A stretch of DNA of 64,000 nucleotides, from NCBI GenBank assembly GCA_963849115.1, contig CAWKGK010000002.1:1-64000 (forward strand), given 5' to 3'. Positions 44,272-53,261 of this stretch are shown here, in pieces. A model generated the notes under the pieces. That model worked only from the letters and a program-made list of their open reading frames with translations. It had not been told where the DNA came from and made no database searches. How positions within the stretch are numbered: the first letter of the stretch is position 1; each line of letters opens with the position of its first letter. Both the position numbers and the translations under genes were made by a program. Source of the DNA: JACDAL01 sp963849115. GTDB taxonomy: Bacteria > Actinomycetota > CADDZG01 > WHSQ01.

Positions 44272-45135
44272 TCAGCGACCGTCCAACGGCGGCCCCTCGC
44301 CACCGCTCGACTCGCCGCGCAGGAACCGCTCGAGCTCCGTCGCGATCTCGTCCCCCGAGGGAAGCCGCTCTTCTCCGGACAGCGACTCGAGCCGCTCCAG
44401 GTACTCACGGGCCTCGGGCTGCTGTGCGACAAGCTCGTCGAGCCGGGTCCGATGAGCCTCCGCCTCCTGGGCAAGCTCGCCGAGGGGAAAGCTCAACCCG
44501 AGATGGCGGCCGACTCGCTCGACGAGCGCCGCGGCGGCGGCTGGATAGGGACCCGCGACGTAGTGGGGGACCTGGGCGAAGAAGCCGACCGCCGGGATGC
44601 CCGCCCGGCTGACGGCCAGCTCGATGACGCTGAGCGCCGCCGATGGCACCCGCAATAAACCCTCCGGGCCCGGCTGCTCGTCCTTTCCGAGCAAACCCGA
44701 CTGAGACGCCGTCGCCAGCGAGGGAACCGGCCGGGTGTGGGCGACGGCCGCGGGGATGGCGCCGAGGCTGATCCAGCGCTCGACGCGCAGCCGCACGGAA
44801 ATCTCTGCTACCTCAGATGCCAGTTTCTGCCACGAGAGGTCAGGCTCCGGCCCGGAGAGGATGAGGAGGTCGCGACCCTCGACTCTCTTGTGCCGCAGAG
44901 TTATCTCGGGCCACGACAGCTCGGTCAGCTTGCCGTCGAGCACGTCGAGCACCGGCCTGCGGGAACGGTAGTCGAACAGCGCATCCCCGTCGAAACGGAC
45001 CACTATCTCGCTGTCGTCGCCGAGGTGATCGAGCGCAGAGGTCGCCGATCCGGCTGCGTCGACCCAGCCTTCGAGCGCGGCAACGACCACAGGCGCCACG
45101 AAATCGACGGGTCTTGTGAATTGATAAAGAGCCAC
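44272..45135 (-). CDS. PAC2 family protein
   Basis: 287 residues from GTG 45135. PAC2 (proteasome assembly chaperone-like) signature: PVVVAALEGWVDAAGSATSA, RFDGDALFDYRSRRPVLDVL, DLLILSGPEPDLSWQKLASE, IPAAVAHTRPVPSLATASQ, VGFFAQVPHYVAGPYPAAAA LVERV-type region. In Actinobacteria these are stand-alone proteins of unclear function. It is divergent from the secreted protease gene across a 152-base region with a strong palindrome. Confidence 0.9.
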   Translation of the reverse strand: MALYQFTRPVDFVAPVVVAALEGWVDAAGSATSALDHLGDDSEIVVRFDGDALFDYRSRRPVLDVLDGKLTELSWPEITLRHKRVEGRDLLILSGPEPDLSWQKLASEVAEISVRLRVERWISLGAIPAAVAHTRPVPSLATASQSGLLGKDEQPGPEGLLRVPSAALSVIELAVSRAGIPAVGFFAQVPHYVAGPYPAAAAALVERVGRHLGLSFPLGELAQEAEAHRTRLDELVAQQPEAREYLERLESLSGEERLPSGDEIATELERFLRGESSGGEGPPLDGR

Positions 45136-45185
45136 AGGTACCAGGATAATGCCCGGCCTCACCGACCCCTTAGGCCACCGAATCA

Positions 45186-45204
45186 ACAGGTGAAATTTAC
45201 CTGT
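45186..45204. promoter_or_regulatory. 19-bp palindrome in a divergent promoter region
   Basis: ACAGGTGAAATTTACCTGT: the arms match at 8 of 9 positions around a central A. It lies 51 bases from the PAC2 start and 84 bases from the protease start, a good place for a repressor or activator of either gene. The GC-rich sequence after it (GGCGCC twice, about 45,217-45,232) may form a hairpin in the protease leader. Confidence 0.45.
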
Positions 45205-45287
45205 ATCCTGACGGGGGCGCCTTGGGGGCGCCGTAAGGCCAGGTCGGATGGGGGTAGTCCATCCCTTGACTGCGAGAGGGAGTGGTC

Positions 45288-47201
45288 GTGAAGCGCCTTG
45301 GGGTTATTGCTGCACTCTGTGTACTGGTGGGGTCGAGTCTCGTCGCGGGAACGGCGTCCGCCGGCAAGTACGGCAATCTGACGCCGGGAGCGAAGGCGCG
45401 CCTGCACGAGCGGGTGGACGTGAATCTGGTCTTCGTGGGCTACGAGGAAGACCAGGTCGATGAGTCCGACTTCATGGCCGAGCTCCCTCGCACCTACAAG
45501 CCCATCGTGCGCTCGCGGTTGTTCTACGGAATCACCGAATATCTCGGCATCACCTACGATTACAACTACGACACCCACTGGGCGAACAGCGGTTACGAGG
45601 ACTCCTTCTTCCAGACTCTGTCAGGCCTCGCGACGCCCGCTCCCCGCACGGAGTACCAGAACGCCTACAACGCTCAGAAGAAAAATGTTCTGAAAGTCAC
45701 CCAGAACCACCACATCGACGCACCCTCGGTCGAGCGGTGGCTGGCCGACCATCCCCCCAGTGGTGTGGACACGACCAAGGACACCATCTTCTTCGTCAAC
45801 TGGTACAACCGGGACGACTTCAAGTTCCACGTCTACACCAAGACCAACGAGCCTGATCCCGACACCGGTTACAACTTCGGCGAGCTGCGCGAGACTCGCA
45901 AGATCATCTCCTGGGGCGGCACCGCTCCGGGCGACGAGGAGAACGGCTATGCGGGTGCGGCGCGGCGGATCTGGTTCTACGACCTCTCCGCCGGACCCGA
46001 GTCGTGGACCGACAACTGGAACGTTGACGACCCAGACCTCGACGGCAACGGAAAAGTGGATTACCGCATGCCCCCCATCTGGGAGTACACCGGCGGCGGA
46101 TACCGCAGCCCCGCGGCGATCGGCTCAGACCTAGGTCTCGTTGCCCGCTATGTCGGCGTAAACCTTCTGTTTACTTCCTCGCCGCTCTATCCTCCGGACA
46201 TCACACCCCCGGCACTGCCGGAGGATTTCAACCTTGACAGCAACACCTACGAGGGTCTGCCGGGAGTCGACGCCTCTGAGGCCTATATCACCGAGGACCT
46301 GCTCCTCAGCGAGCTGTCGGAGCTGCAAACGACCGTGGATTACTCCTATGACGAGCAGGAGCTTGCGTTCACAGGCAAGGCCAAGTCCTGCTACGTCATG
46401 TGGCTTCAGGACGTGGCCTGCTACCCGAACCTCGACTACCCTGCCTTCGCCAACCTCTTCTTGAACAACGCGCTCAAGAAGCAGCAATGGATGGATGGGC
46501 CGAAATCGGCCGACTATGAGGCGGGCCTGTTCAACTACGCCACTACCGACAAGCTGAGTGCGCCCTTCCTGGGATTCGCCGACGACAACTACAGAGACGG
46601 CACACAGAGCTACGTCTTCAGCTTTGTTTCTCCCCTGATAGCAGACGTCCTCGGGTACGGGCTCACGACCACGATGATCCATGAGGTCGGCCACCACGTA
46701 GGGATGAGCCACCCGCACGACGGCTTTGACTACGAAACCGGCGTGGACTACGAACCCGCCGACGCGTTCTACTTCGCATGGTCCGGGGACCAGACCAACT
46801 CGATCATGAGCTATATCGACTTGAACTGGGACTTCAGCCAGTTCGATCAGGACAACATGAACCGATTCATGACCGCCACCTACATCACCAACGCCAACAA
46901 GGTCGCCGCCCGTGTACTGCGCTCCGATGACGCCAACGAAGCCGCCGAAGAGCTGGCACGGGCGGACAAGTTCATCGGCGAAGCCGTCTCAGAATTCTCC
47001 GATCACGATTACGAGGCCGCGATCGAAGCGGCCAAGAACGCTTACGACTCGGCGTTGGAAGGGGCGGACGACGCCGATGTCGAGATCAAGGAAACCCACG
47101 CGGGGACAACGGTGGACACGACTCCCCCGAGCCCATCGGGTCGTAACCAATACAGCTTCGTGGACCGCATTGGGAAAGGCAGTCACAGGACACGCCGCTA
47201 A
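45288..47201 (+). CDS. secreted metzincin-like metalloprotease
   Basis: 637 residues from GTG 45288 (SD GAGAGGGAG; GTG 45282 is also possible). Signal peptide VKRLGVIAALCVLVGSSLVA ending GTASAG. The zinc motif HEVGHHVGMSHPH near residue 465 is HExxHxxGxxH, and SIMSYIDL near residue 505 is the Met-turn, so a metzincin fold is indicated. The 460 residues before it are rich in Tyr, Asp and Asn, with two Cys (KSCYVMWLQDVACYP). After the catalytic part comes an alpha-helical tail (ELARADKFIGEAVSEFSDHD, EAAIEAAKNAYDSALEGADD) and a basic end. No known peptidase family could be assigned. Followed by a good terminator. Confidence 0.78.
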   Translation: MKRLGVIAALCVLVGSSLVAGTASAGKYGNLTPGAKARLHERVDVNLVFVGYEEDQVDESDFMAELPRTYKPIVRSRLFYGITEYLGITYDYNYDTHWANSGYEDSFFQTLSGLATPAPRTEYQNAYNAQKKNVLKVTQNHHIDAPSVERWLADHPPSGVDTTKDTIFFVNWYNRDDFKFHVYTKTNEPDPDTGYNFGELRETRKIISWGGTAPGDEENGYAGAARRIWFYDLSAGPESWTDNWNVDDPDLDGNGKVDYRMPPIWEYTGGGYRSPAAIGSDLGLVARYVGVNLLFTSSPLYPPDITPPALPEDFNLDSNTYEGLPGVDASEAYITEDLLLSELSELQTTVDYSYDEQELAFTGKAKSCYVMWLQDVACYPNLDYPAFANLFLNNALKKQQWMDGPKSADYEAGLFNYATTDKLSAPFLGFADDNYRDGTQSYVFSFVSPLIADVLGYGLTTTMIHEVGHHVGMSHPHDGFDYETGVDYEPADAFYFAWSGDQTNSIMSYIDLNWDFSQFDQDNMNRFMTATYITNANKVAARVLRSDDANEAAEELARADKFIGEAVSEFSDHDYEAAIEAAKNAYDSALEGADDADVEIKETHAGTTVDTTPPSPSGRNQYSFVDRIGKGSHRTRR

Positions 47202-47217
47202 TTAGCCCGTCAATGCT

Positions 47218-47245
47218 GAGGGCGGCCCCTTTGGGAGCCGCCCTC
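47218..47245 (+). terminator. rho-independent-type terminator of the protease gene
   Basis: GAGGGCGGC pairs with GCCGCCCTC, extended by CCC/GGG inside; 17 bases after the stop. Followed by ATTCGGCTT, a weak T tract. Confidence 0.75.
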
Positions 47246-47265
47246 ATTCGGCTTACCGAGTCTTG

Positions 47266-47340
47266 CGCCCCAGACCAGACTTGAACTGGCGACCTTCTCC
47301 TTGACAGGGAGATGAGCACTCCTGGCTGCTCCACTGGGGC
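47266..47340 (-). tRNA. tRNA-Asp (anticodon GTC)
   Basis: 75 nt, no encoded CCA. Acceptor GCCCCAG/CTGGGGC with discriminator G, anticodon stem TCTCC/GGAGA around loop CTGTCAA, T loop TTCAAGT. Confidence 0.9.
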
Positions 47341-47428
47341 AGGCTGCGAATACTAAACCGCGGAGTTCCTCACCAAGACTGCGAACATCGTCGGCGACGA
47401 CGACCTCTTGCTATCCTGGGATGATCCC

Positions 47429-47501
47429 GGCGAGGTAGCTCAGTTGGTAGAGCACGCGACTGAAAATCGCGGTGTCGGCAGTTCGATTCTGCCCCTCGCC
47501 A
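47429..47501 (+). tRNA. tRNA-Phe (anticodon GAA)
   Basis: 73 nt, no encoded CCA. Acceptor GGCGAGG/CCTCGCC, D loop AGTTGGTAGA, anticodon stem CGCGA/TCGCG around CTGAAAA, T loop TTCGATT. Confidence 0.96.
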
Positions 47502-47545
47502 CCCACCCTACCGGCCCCCGCAGGCGGGGACGGAAAACGTCCGAC

Positions 47546-47752
47546 TCAGCCGGTGCTTTCGACGCCCTGAGTCATGCCGCCGTTGTCGAGGAAACGGCGC
47601 ACCTCTTCGGCGCGGTAGCGGCGGTGGCCTCCGAGGGTCCGGATCGAGGACAGCTTGCCGGCCTTGGCCCAGCGAGTGACGGTCTTCGGATCAACTCTGA
47701 AAAGCGCTGCGACTTCCGCCGGAGTGAGCAAGGAATCGTCCCTGGTCTTCAT
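47546..47752 (-). CDS. bldC: BldC-type MerR-like DNA-binding regulator
   Basis: 68 residues with the near-invariant BldC core LLTPAEVAALFRVDPKTVTR, WAKAGKLSSIRTLGGHRRYR and AEEVRRFL. In Streptomyces BldC is a developmental regulator that binds DNA cooperatively as direct-repeat arrays; orthologues are widespread in Actinobacteria, including non-differentiating ones. This is one of the best taxonomic markers in the window. ATG 47752. Confidence 0.93.
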   Translation of the reverse strand: MKTRDDSLLTPAEVAALFRVDPKTVTRWAKAGKLSSIRTLGGHRRYRAEEVRRFLDNGGMTQGVESTG

Positions 47753-48282
47753 GTGCCCTCCACCTCTCGTCTACCCGCGAGCCCAGCCCCGCACACCACG
47801 TTGTGACACCCCGTCAAACCCGTCTCGCAGCCTCCGGGCAGTCTGCCCGTTGCTCCCTCGGCCCAAAATCAGGTCGTGTTTGCCCCCTGCGACAACCTCG
47901 GCCGGTGGCCCCGAACCGGTTTCTCAAAAGCGCCAAAAGCACTATACATCACCTATAGACCCCTCAACACCGCCCAAAACGGACAGCGGAGCGAGCGACC
48001 TCGCCGGGTCAGAGGCGGGGATGACGTCAGACGGTCGCACACCGGCCACCGGGCGGGACGGCGGACCCATCGTGGCCGTTTCCGCCGGTGACTCGACCAC
48101 AAATCCTGCCTCCTAGCGGCCTAGGCGAGCCGGGCATCTTAGGTCACAAGCACCGTCTCCCTCGGCCCAGCAGCACCGCGGTAGCGATCTGGCCGCCATG
48201 AAAGGCATCGAGGCCGCAGTAACATTTGGTTCCATCACCCGCCTGCGGCCCCGGGACCTCGGCCGCCGAGGCAAGGATCAAA
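47753..48282. other. 530-base region without a convincing gene
   Basis: Short frames here lack SD sequences and family similarity. It should contain the promoters of bldC (minus) and of the amino-acid dehydrogenase operon (plus). An AT-richer patch CACTATACATCACCTATAG near 47,940-47,958 may be a promoter element. BldC sites could lie here, but none was identified. Confidence 0.4.
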
Positions 48283-49377
48283 ATGAACCTGTTCGAGCGC
48301 ATCAACGGCGATGGCTACGAGCAAGTCGTGTTCTGCTCCGACGACCGCTCGGGCCTTCGAGCGATCATCGCCATCCACTCCACCGCCCTGGGGCCTGCCC
48401 TCGGAGGCACACGGTTCTATCCCTACGAGACCGAGGATCAGGGCCTGGAGGACGTCCTCAGGCTCGCCAAGGGAATGACCTATAAAGCCGCAGCCGCAGG
48501 GCTCGACCTCGGAGGGGGCAAGGCCGTCATCATCGGAGACCCCAAGCGAGACAAGAGCGAGGCGCTCCTGCGCGCCTATGGGCGGTTCGTCGAGACACTC
48601 GGCGGCCGCTACATCACGGCGGAGGATGTCGGCACCGCCCTGGAGGACATGGACATCGTGCGGCGAGAGTCTCGGTGGGTGACGGGCTGCTCCCATACCT
48701 ACGGCGGCTCGGGCGACCCTTCGCCTGTAACCGCCTACGGAGTGTTCCAGGGGATCAAGGCGTGCCTCCTCGAGGTGTTCGGCACCACCGAGCTCGACAA
48801 CCGAACGGTCGCCATCCAGGGAGTCGGCAAGGTGGGGCTGGCGCTTTGCGGCCACCTCTCGGACGCCGGCGCCAAGGTCGTCGTCGCAGATGCAGATGTC
48901 GACAACCTCGCCCGGGCGGTCTCGGATTACAGAGTGGAGACGTGTGACCCGGCCTCCATACACACGCTGCCGGTCGACATCTTCTCGCCTTGCGCACTGG
49001 GCGGAAGTATCAACGACGACACCATCTCGGAGCTCACCTGCCGGATAATCGCAGGCGCCGCCAACAACCAGCTCCAGCTAGACGCGCACGGTGACAAGCT
49101 GCGCGATCTCGGCATTCTCTACGCACCCGATTTCGTGCTCAACGCGGGCGGCCTGATGAACGTCGAGGATGAGCTACGAGGCTACAACCGGGAGCGCGCG
49201 ATGGCGCGGGTCGAGGGCATCTACAAGCAGCTGCAACAGATATTCACCGTCGCCAAGGAACGGCGCATCTCGACCGCGCGCGCCGCCAAGGACTACGCCG
49301 AAGAACGCATCCGCGACATCAGCCGGATCAGGCAGGTACGCATCTCCGGATACGGCCCCTCATCGGACCATAGATAG
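48283..49377 (+). CDS. Leu/Val/Phe-type amino-acid dehydrogenase
   Basis: NAD-dependent oxidative deamination of branched-chain or aromatic amino acids to 2-oxoacids. 364 residues. Substrate-side motifs: GPALGGTRFYPYETEDQGLE, GLDLGGGKAVIIGDP with the catalytic Lys, and ITAEDVGTALEDMD. Rossmann motif VAIQGVGKVGLALCGHL, then CALGGSINDDTI, IAGAANNQL and APDFVLNAGGLMNV. It is the first gene of an operon with the branched-chain 2-oxoacid dehydrogenase, so leucine, valine or isoleucine is the likely substrate. Confidence 0.93.
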   Translation: MNLFERINGDGYEQVVFCSDDRSGLRAIIAIHSTALGPALGGTRFYPYETEDQGLEDVLRLAKGMTYKAAAAGLDLGGGKAVIIGDPKRDKSEALLRAYGRFVETLGGRYITAEDVGTALEDMDIVRRESRWVTGCSHTYGGSGDPSPVTAYGVFQGIKACLLEVFGTTELDNRTVAIQGVGKVGLALCGHLSDAGAKVVVADADVDNLARAVSDYRVETCDPASIHTLPVDIFSPCALGGSINDDTISELTCRIIAGAANNQLQLDAHGDKLRDLGILYAPDFVLNAGGLMNVEDELRGYNRERAMARVEGIYKQLQQIFTVAKERRISTARAAKDYAEERIRDISRIRQVRISGYGPSSDHR

Positions 49378-49378
49378 A

Positions 49379-50509
49379 GTGGAGGAGACACTTCGGATCA
49401 TCGGTGACGGTCTGGAGCAGCACGACCGTCCACCACCCGAGGAGCTTACCGAGAAGGATCTCGTTGCGGTGTATCGCTCTCTGGTGATCCTGCGAACTTT
49501 CGACGAGCGCGCGGTGTCGCTGCAACGACAGGGCCGGCTTGGCACCTACGCGATGTACTGGGGCGAGGAGGCAACCCACGCCGGGCCGCTGCATGCGTGC
49601 AACGACACCGACTGGCTCTTCCCCACTTACCGCCAGAACTCCATCGGCGTTCTGCGCGGTGTCCGAGCGGCGACAATCCTGGCGTGGTGGCGAGGGTACG
49701 GAGGCACGCACGGCTTCTATCAGATACGTGAGCATCGAGTGGCGCCGGTCTGCGTTCCCATAGCGACACATCTGCCGCACGCGGTGGGGCTGTCGTGGGC
49801 GGCCAAGAAGCGGGGGGATGGCATCTGTGCGTTGACCTGGCTGGGCGACGGCGCCACCTCCGAAGGAGACTTTCACGAAGCGATGAACTTCGCCTCGGTG
49901 TTCAAAACTCCGACGGTGCTGTTCTGCGTCAACAACCAGTGGGCGATCTCCACGCCTGTTTCCCGGCAAACCGCAACCGCAACGTTGGCAGAGAAGAGTG
50001 CCGCCTACGGCATGCCTGGTCTCAGGGTCGACGGCTTCGATGTGCTGGCGTGCTGGAAAGCCACCAAGGAAGCGCTCGAACGAGCTCGCGCCGAAGGCGG
50101 CCCCACCTTGATCGAAGCGGTCTGCTACCGGATCGGCCCGCATGGAACCGCGGACGATCCTGGGCTCTATCGCGACGAAACGGAGAGCGAGCGCTACCGT
50201 GCGTTCGAGCCCCTGGGCCGCTACCGCCGCTACTTGCGGCGACTGGGCGCGCTCGACGACGACCAGGCAGAAGAAATCCACGTCGAGGCTAAGGAACTGA
50301 TTGCCGAAGCGGTGGTGGAGATGGAAGCGTTGGAATTTCCGGGCGTAGAGATCCTGTTCGACTACGTCTACGCAAGCGAACGGCCGGACTCGCTTACCGA
50401 AGGACTCGACGAACTGCGCTCCATCGAGCGACGCCCGGAGGTCAAACCACTCGGCCCCCAGCCCGGCGCGTCGGCGGGCGACGCAGACGCACCTCCCGGG
50501 GATGTGTAG
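49379..50509 (+). CDS. bkdA: 2-oxoacid dehydrogenase E1 alpha subunit (branched-chain type)
   Basis: ThDP-dependent decarboxylation subunit. 376 residues from GTG 49379, two bases after the dehydrogenase stop. Conserved segments: VILRTFDERAVSLQRQGRLG, YWGEEATHAGPLHACNDTDW, the ThDP/Mg motif WLGDGATSEGDFHEAMNFA to FCVNNQWAISTP (GDG...NN), and phosphorylation-loop-like YRIGPHGTADDP. The long C-terminus and the sequence favour branched-chain over pyruvate dehydrogenase. Joined directly to E1 beta. Confidence 0.92.
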   Translation: MEETLRIIGDGLEQHDRPPPEELTEKDLVAVYRSLVILRTFDERAVSLQRQGRLGTYAMYWGEEATHAGPLHACNDTDWLFPTYRQNSIGVLRGVRAATILAWWRGYGGTHGFYQIREHRVAPVCVPIATHLPHAVGLSWAAKKRGDGICALTWLGDGATSEGDFHEAMNFASVFKTPTVLFCVNNQWAISTPVSRQTATATLAEKSAAYGMPGLRVDGFDVLACWKATKEALERARAEGGPTLIEAVCYRIGPHGTADDPGLYRDETESERYRAFEPLGRYRRYLRRLGALDDDQAEEIHVEAKELIAEAVVEMEALEFPGVEILFDYVYASERPDSLTEGLDELRSIERRPEVKPLGPQPGASAGDADAPPGDV

Positions 50510-51520
50510 ATGAGCCAACTCACCATGGTCGAGGGTCTCAACCTCGCGCTCGATCAAGCGATGGCTCAGGACGACCGTGTCCTGGTCATGGGGGAGGACG
50601 TCGCCCGTACCGGAGGTGTATTCAGAGTCACCGCCGGCTTGCTCGACAAATACGGCGAAGAGCGAGTCATCGACACCCCCTTGTCCGAAGCAGGGATCGT
50701 CGGCACTGCCATCGGCATGGCGGTCTACGGCTTGCTCCCCGTGGTCGAGATCCAGTTCGACACATTCGTCTACCCGGCGTTCGAACAGATAGTCGTGCAC
50801 GCGGCGCGCTATGCATGGCGCACACGTGGGGAGGTGCCCGCCTCCATAGTCATACGCATTCCGTTCGGAGGTGGCGTGCGTGCGCCCGAGCTTCATTCCG
50901 ACTCTCCCGAAGCGCTGTTCGTTCACGTTCCCGGTTTGAAGGTGGTCTGTCCTACGACTCCGGTCCTGGCGCGCGACTTGTTGCTGGCCGCGATCGCGCA
51001 CCCGGATCCAGTCATCTTCATGGAGCCCAAGCGCGTCTATCGAGTGGGCCGCGAGGAAGTACCGGAGCAGTCTCCGATTGCACTGCGCGAGGCGAACGGC
51101 GAAGCCACCCGGCTCTTGTCGAGCGCACGCGTGGCTCGCGCGGGGGAGGGCCTCGTAATGTTCTCCTACGGGTCTACGGTTGCGTTGTGCTGCGAGGCGG
51201 CAGAGAGGTTGCACGACGAACGGGGAGTGTCCGCTCGAGTGATCGACCTCGTCAGCTTGTACCCGCTCGATGTCGAGTCGATCACTCGCGCTGCGTCGGA
51301 ATGCGGACGGGCACTGGTGGTCCACGAGGCGCCACGGACCGCGGGATTGGGCGCCGAGGTCTCGAGCGTGATCCACGAGCGCGTGATGCTGGATCTCGAG
51401 GCACCGGTCGGCCGGATCACAGGCTTCGACGTCCCCTTCCCGCAGTTCGCCAACGAAGACGACTACATTCCCTCCACCGACCGCATCGTCGCCGGAGCGG
51501 TCAAGGTACTGGATTTCTGA
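50510..51520 (+). CDS. bkdB: 2-oxoacid dehydrogenase E1 beta subunit
   Basis: 336 residues. E1-beta hallmarks: VEGLNLALDQAMAQDDRVLV, MGEDVARTGGVFRVTAGLLD, RVIDTPLSEAGIVGTAIGMA, VVEIQFDTFVYPAFEQIVVH, RIPFGGGVRAPELHSDSPEA with the active-site His, and FQFANEDDY-like PFPQFANEDDYIPSTDRIV at the end. Starts at the base after the E1-alpha stop and overlaps E2 by one base. Confidence 0.94.
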   Translation: MSQLTMVEGLNLALDQAMAQDDRVLVMGEDVARTGGVFRVTAGLLDKYGEERVIDTPLSEAGIVGTAIGMAVYGLLPVVEIQFDTFVYPAFEQIVVHAARYAWRTRGEVPASIVIRIPFGGGVRAPELHSDSPEALFVHVPGLKVVCPTTPVLARDLLLAAIAHPDPVIFMEPKRVYRVGREEVPEQSPIALREANGEATRLLSSARVARAGEGLVMFSYGSTVALCCEAAERLHDERGVSARVIDLVSLYPLDVESITRAASECGRALVVHEAPRTAGLGAEVSSVIHERVMLDLEAPVGRITGFDVPFPQFANEDDYIPSTDRIVAGAVKVLDF

Positions 51521-52650
51521 TGCCCGACTTCAAGCTCCCCGACCTCGGAGAGGGCGTATCCGAAGCCGAGATCGAACGTTGGCTCGTCAAAGAGGGTGAC
51601 GACATCAAGGAAGACGACCCCCTCGTCGAAGTCATCACCGACAAGGCAACCGCCGAGATTCCCTCGCCCTATGAAGGCGTGGTGGCCCGGATATACGTCG
51701 GTGAGGGAGAGATTGCATCGGTGGGTACGGTGCTCGTAACCATCGGCGAAACCGCCACCGCGGCGGAATCCCCACCGAAGCCTGGGAGCAGAGTCAAAGC
51801 GATGCCACCCGTTCGCAGATTGGCGCGCGATCTCGGAATCGACCTGGGCGCGCTCACGCCCACGGGCCCGCATGGCGATGTCACGCGCGCCGACGTTGAG
51901 CTCGCCGCGGCTCCCACGACCGACGAAAGGGCGACCGGGGAGGTCGAATTGGCGCAGGAGGGGCGGCGGGAGCCTCTGCGTGGCATCCGGCGCACGATTT
52001 CAGAACGCATGACGACGGCGCACCGAGAGATCCCCGCCGTCACCCACGTCGAAGAGTGTGACGTCACCGAGCTCGACGCCACCCGAAAGCTATTGATCGC
52101 ACGCAATCCGGAGGAGGCGAAGCTCACTTACCTGCCGTTCGTTCTCAAGGCTGTAGTCATGGGGCTGCGCCTCTTCCCGGCTCTCAACGCCTCGCTCGAC
52201 GAACACGCGCAGGAGATCGTCTTTCACGAACGCTACGACCTCGGCTTCGCCGTCGACACCGACGCAGGGCTGAGTGTCCCCGTAATTAGAGACGCCGATG
52301 CCAAATCGATCTTCGAGCTGGCGCGCGAGATCGAGCGCCTGGCGAGCGCCGCGCGGGCGGGCACGCTCGATCGCGACGAACTGAGAGATGGGACCTTCAC
52401 CGTGACGAGCCCCGGTCCTTTCGGAGGGCTGATGGCAACTCCGATCATTATGCATCCACAGAGCGCGATCCTGGGAGTACACCGGGCAGTAGAGCGTCCC
52501 GTCGTACGAGATGGTCAAGTGGTGATCCGAAAGATCATGAATCTCTCGGTCAGCTTCGACCATCGCATTCTCGACGGCCTGACCGCCGCCAAGTTCGCGC
52601 TGGAGGTCGCCACAGCTCTGGAACACCCCGCTCTCCTGGGACTTGGATAA
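51520..52650 (+). CDS. bkdC: 2-oxoacid dehydrogenase E2 (dihydrolipoyl acyltransferase)
   Basis: 376 residues. One N-terminal lipoyl domain with the lipoylated Lys in VEVITDKATAEIPSPYEG; peripheral-subunit-binding domain near residue 95 (MPPVRRLARDLGIDLGALTP TGPHGDVTRADV region); catalytic acyltransferase domain with GIRRTISERMTTAHREIPAV and the active-site motif VSFDHRILDG. No E3 gene is in the window; a shared E3 elsewhere is expected. Confidence 0.94.
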   Translation: MPDFKLPDLGEGVSEAEIERWLVKEGDDIKEDDPLVEVITDKATAEIPSPYEGVVARIYVGEGEIASVGTVLVTIGETATAAESPPKPGSRVKAMPPVRRLARDLGIDLGALTPTGPHGDVTRADVELAAAPTTDERATGEVELAQEGRREPLRGIRRTISERMTTAHREIPAVTHVEECDVTELDATRKLLIARNPEEAKLTYLPFVLKAVVMGLRLFPALNASLDEHAQEIVFHERYDLGFAVDTDAGLSVPVIRDADAKSIFELAREIERLASAARAGTLDRDELRDGTFTVTSPGPFGGLMATPIIMHPQSAILGVHRAVERPVVRDGQVVIRKIMNLSVSFDHRILDGLTAAKFALEVATALEHPALLGLG

Positions 52651-53261
52651 TGGGGGCAGAAGCCGACTGCAGAGTGGAGCTCGACGGAGACTCGTCGGAG
52701 GGCAGGGCGCTGCTTGAAACTCATGAGCTGATCTTTCGCGGTGACTTCCGCCTCAGGATCCCGTTCCGGACGATCTCCTCGCTCACGAGCAACGACGGCC
52801 GGCTCACGATCCGCTTCGGCGATACCGTCGCCGTCTTTCACCTCGGCAAGAAGGCGGACGATTGGGCCCACAGGATCAAGAACCCCAAGGGTCTGCTAGA
52901 CAAATTGGGAGTCAAGGCGGGCCACAAGATATCGGTCGTGTCCCTCGATGACAAAGACTTCGTCGCCGAGTTGCGCAACCGCACCTCCGACGTCTCGACC
53001 TCGCGGCCCCGCTCGTCTTCGGACGCCATCTTCTTGGGGGCCGCGGAGAAGAAGAGCCTGGACCGCCTGCCGACATTGCGCAAGAACATCACGCCCGAAG
53101 GCGCCGTCTGGGTGGTACGGCCCAAGGGCCACGACAGCGGGCTGAAGGAAACGGACATCATTGCCGCAGCCAAGTCGTACGGCCTCGTCGACGTGAAGGT
53201 GGTGAGCTTCTCCGAGACCCATTCGGCGCTCAAGCTCGTGATCCCGCTCGACCAGCGCTAA
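52650..53261 (+). CDS. uncharacterised protein with DUF3052-like C-terminus
   Basis: 203 residues; ATG overlaps the E2 stop (TAATG), so it is part of the bkd operon. The N-terminal 90 residues are a PH-like beta-rich part (ALLETHELIFRGDFRLRIPF, LTIRFGDTVAVFHLGKKADD). The C-terminal 75 residues are PTLRKNITPEGAVWVVRPKG, LKETDIIAAAKSYGLVDVKV and VSFSETHSALKLVIPL, like DUF3052. It could be a regulator or accessory factor of the complex, but this rests on position only. It converges with, and overlaps, the FAH-family gene by 32 bases. Confidence 0.65.
   Translation: MGAEADCRVELDGDSSEGRALLETHELIFRGDFRLRIPFRTISSLTSNDGRLTIRFGDTVAVFHLGKKADDWAHRIKNPKGLLDKLGVKAGHKISVVSLDDKDFVAELRNRTSDVSTSRPRSSSDAIFLGAAEKKSLDRLPTLRKNITPEGAVWVVRPKGHDSGLKETDIIAAAKSYGLVDVKVVSFSETHSALKLVIPLDQR

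Noticed and set aside
45187..45287. Riboswitch upstream of the metzincin gene
   Set aside because: There are GC-rich hairpins, but the conserved bases of the c-di-AMP, c-di-GMP, cobalamin or glycine classes could not be matched.
47753..48282. Protein-coding gene between bldC and the amino-acid dehydrogenase
   Set aside because: The longest frames have no SD and have mixed composition; treated as promoter space.
49328..51376. 682-codon open frame antisense to the bkd genes
   Set aside because: It is a shadow of high-GC coding sequence; the plus-strand genes have full family motifs and the antisense product resembles nothing.
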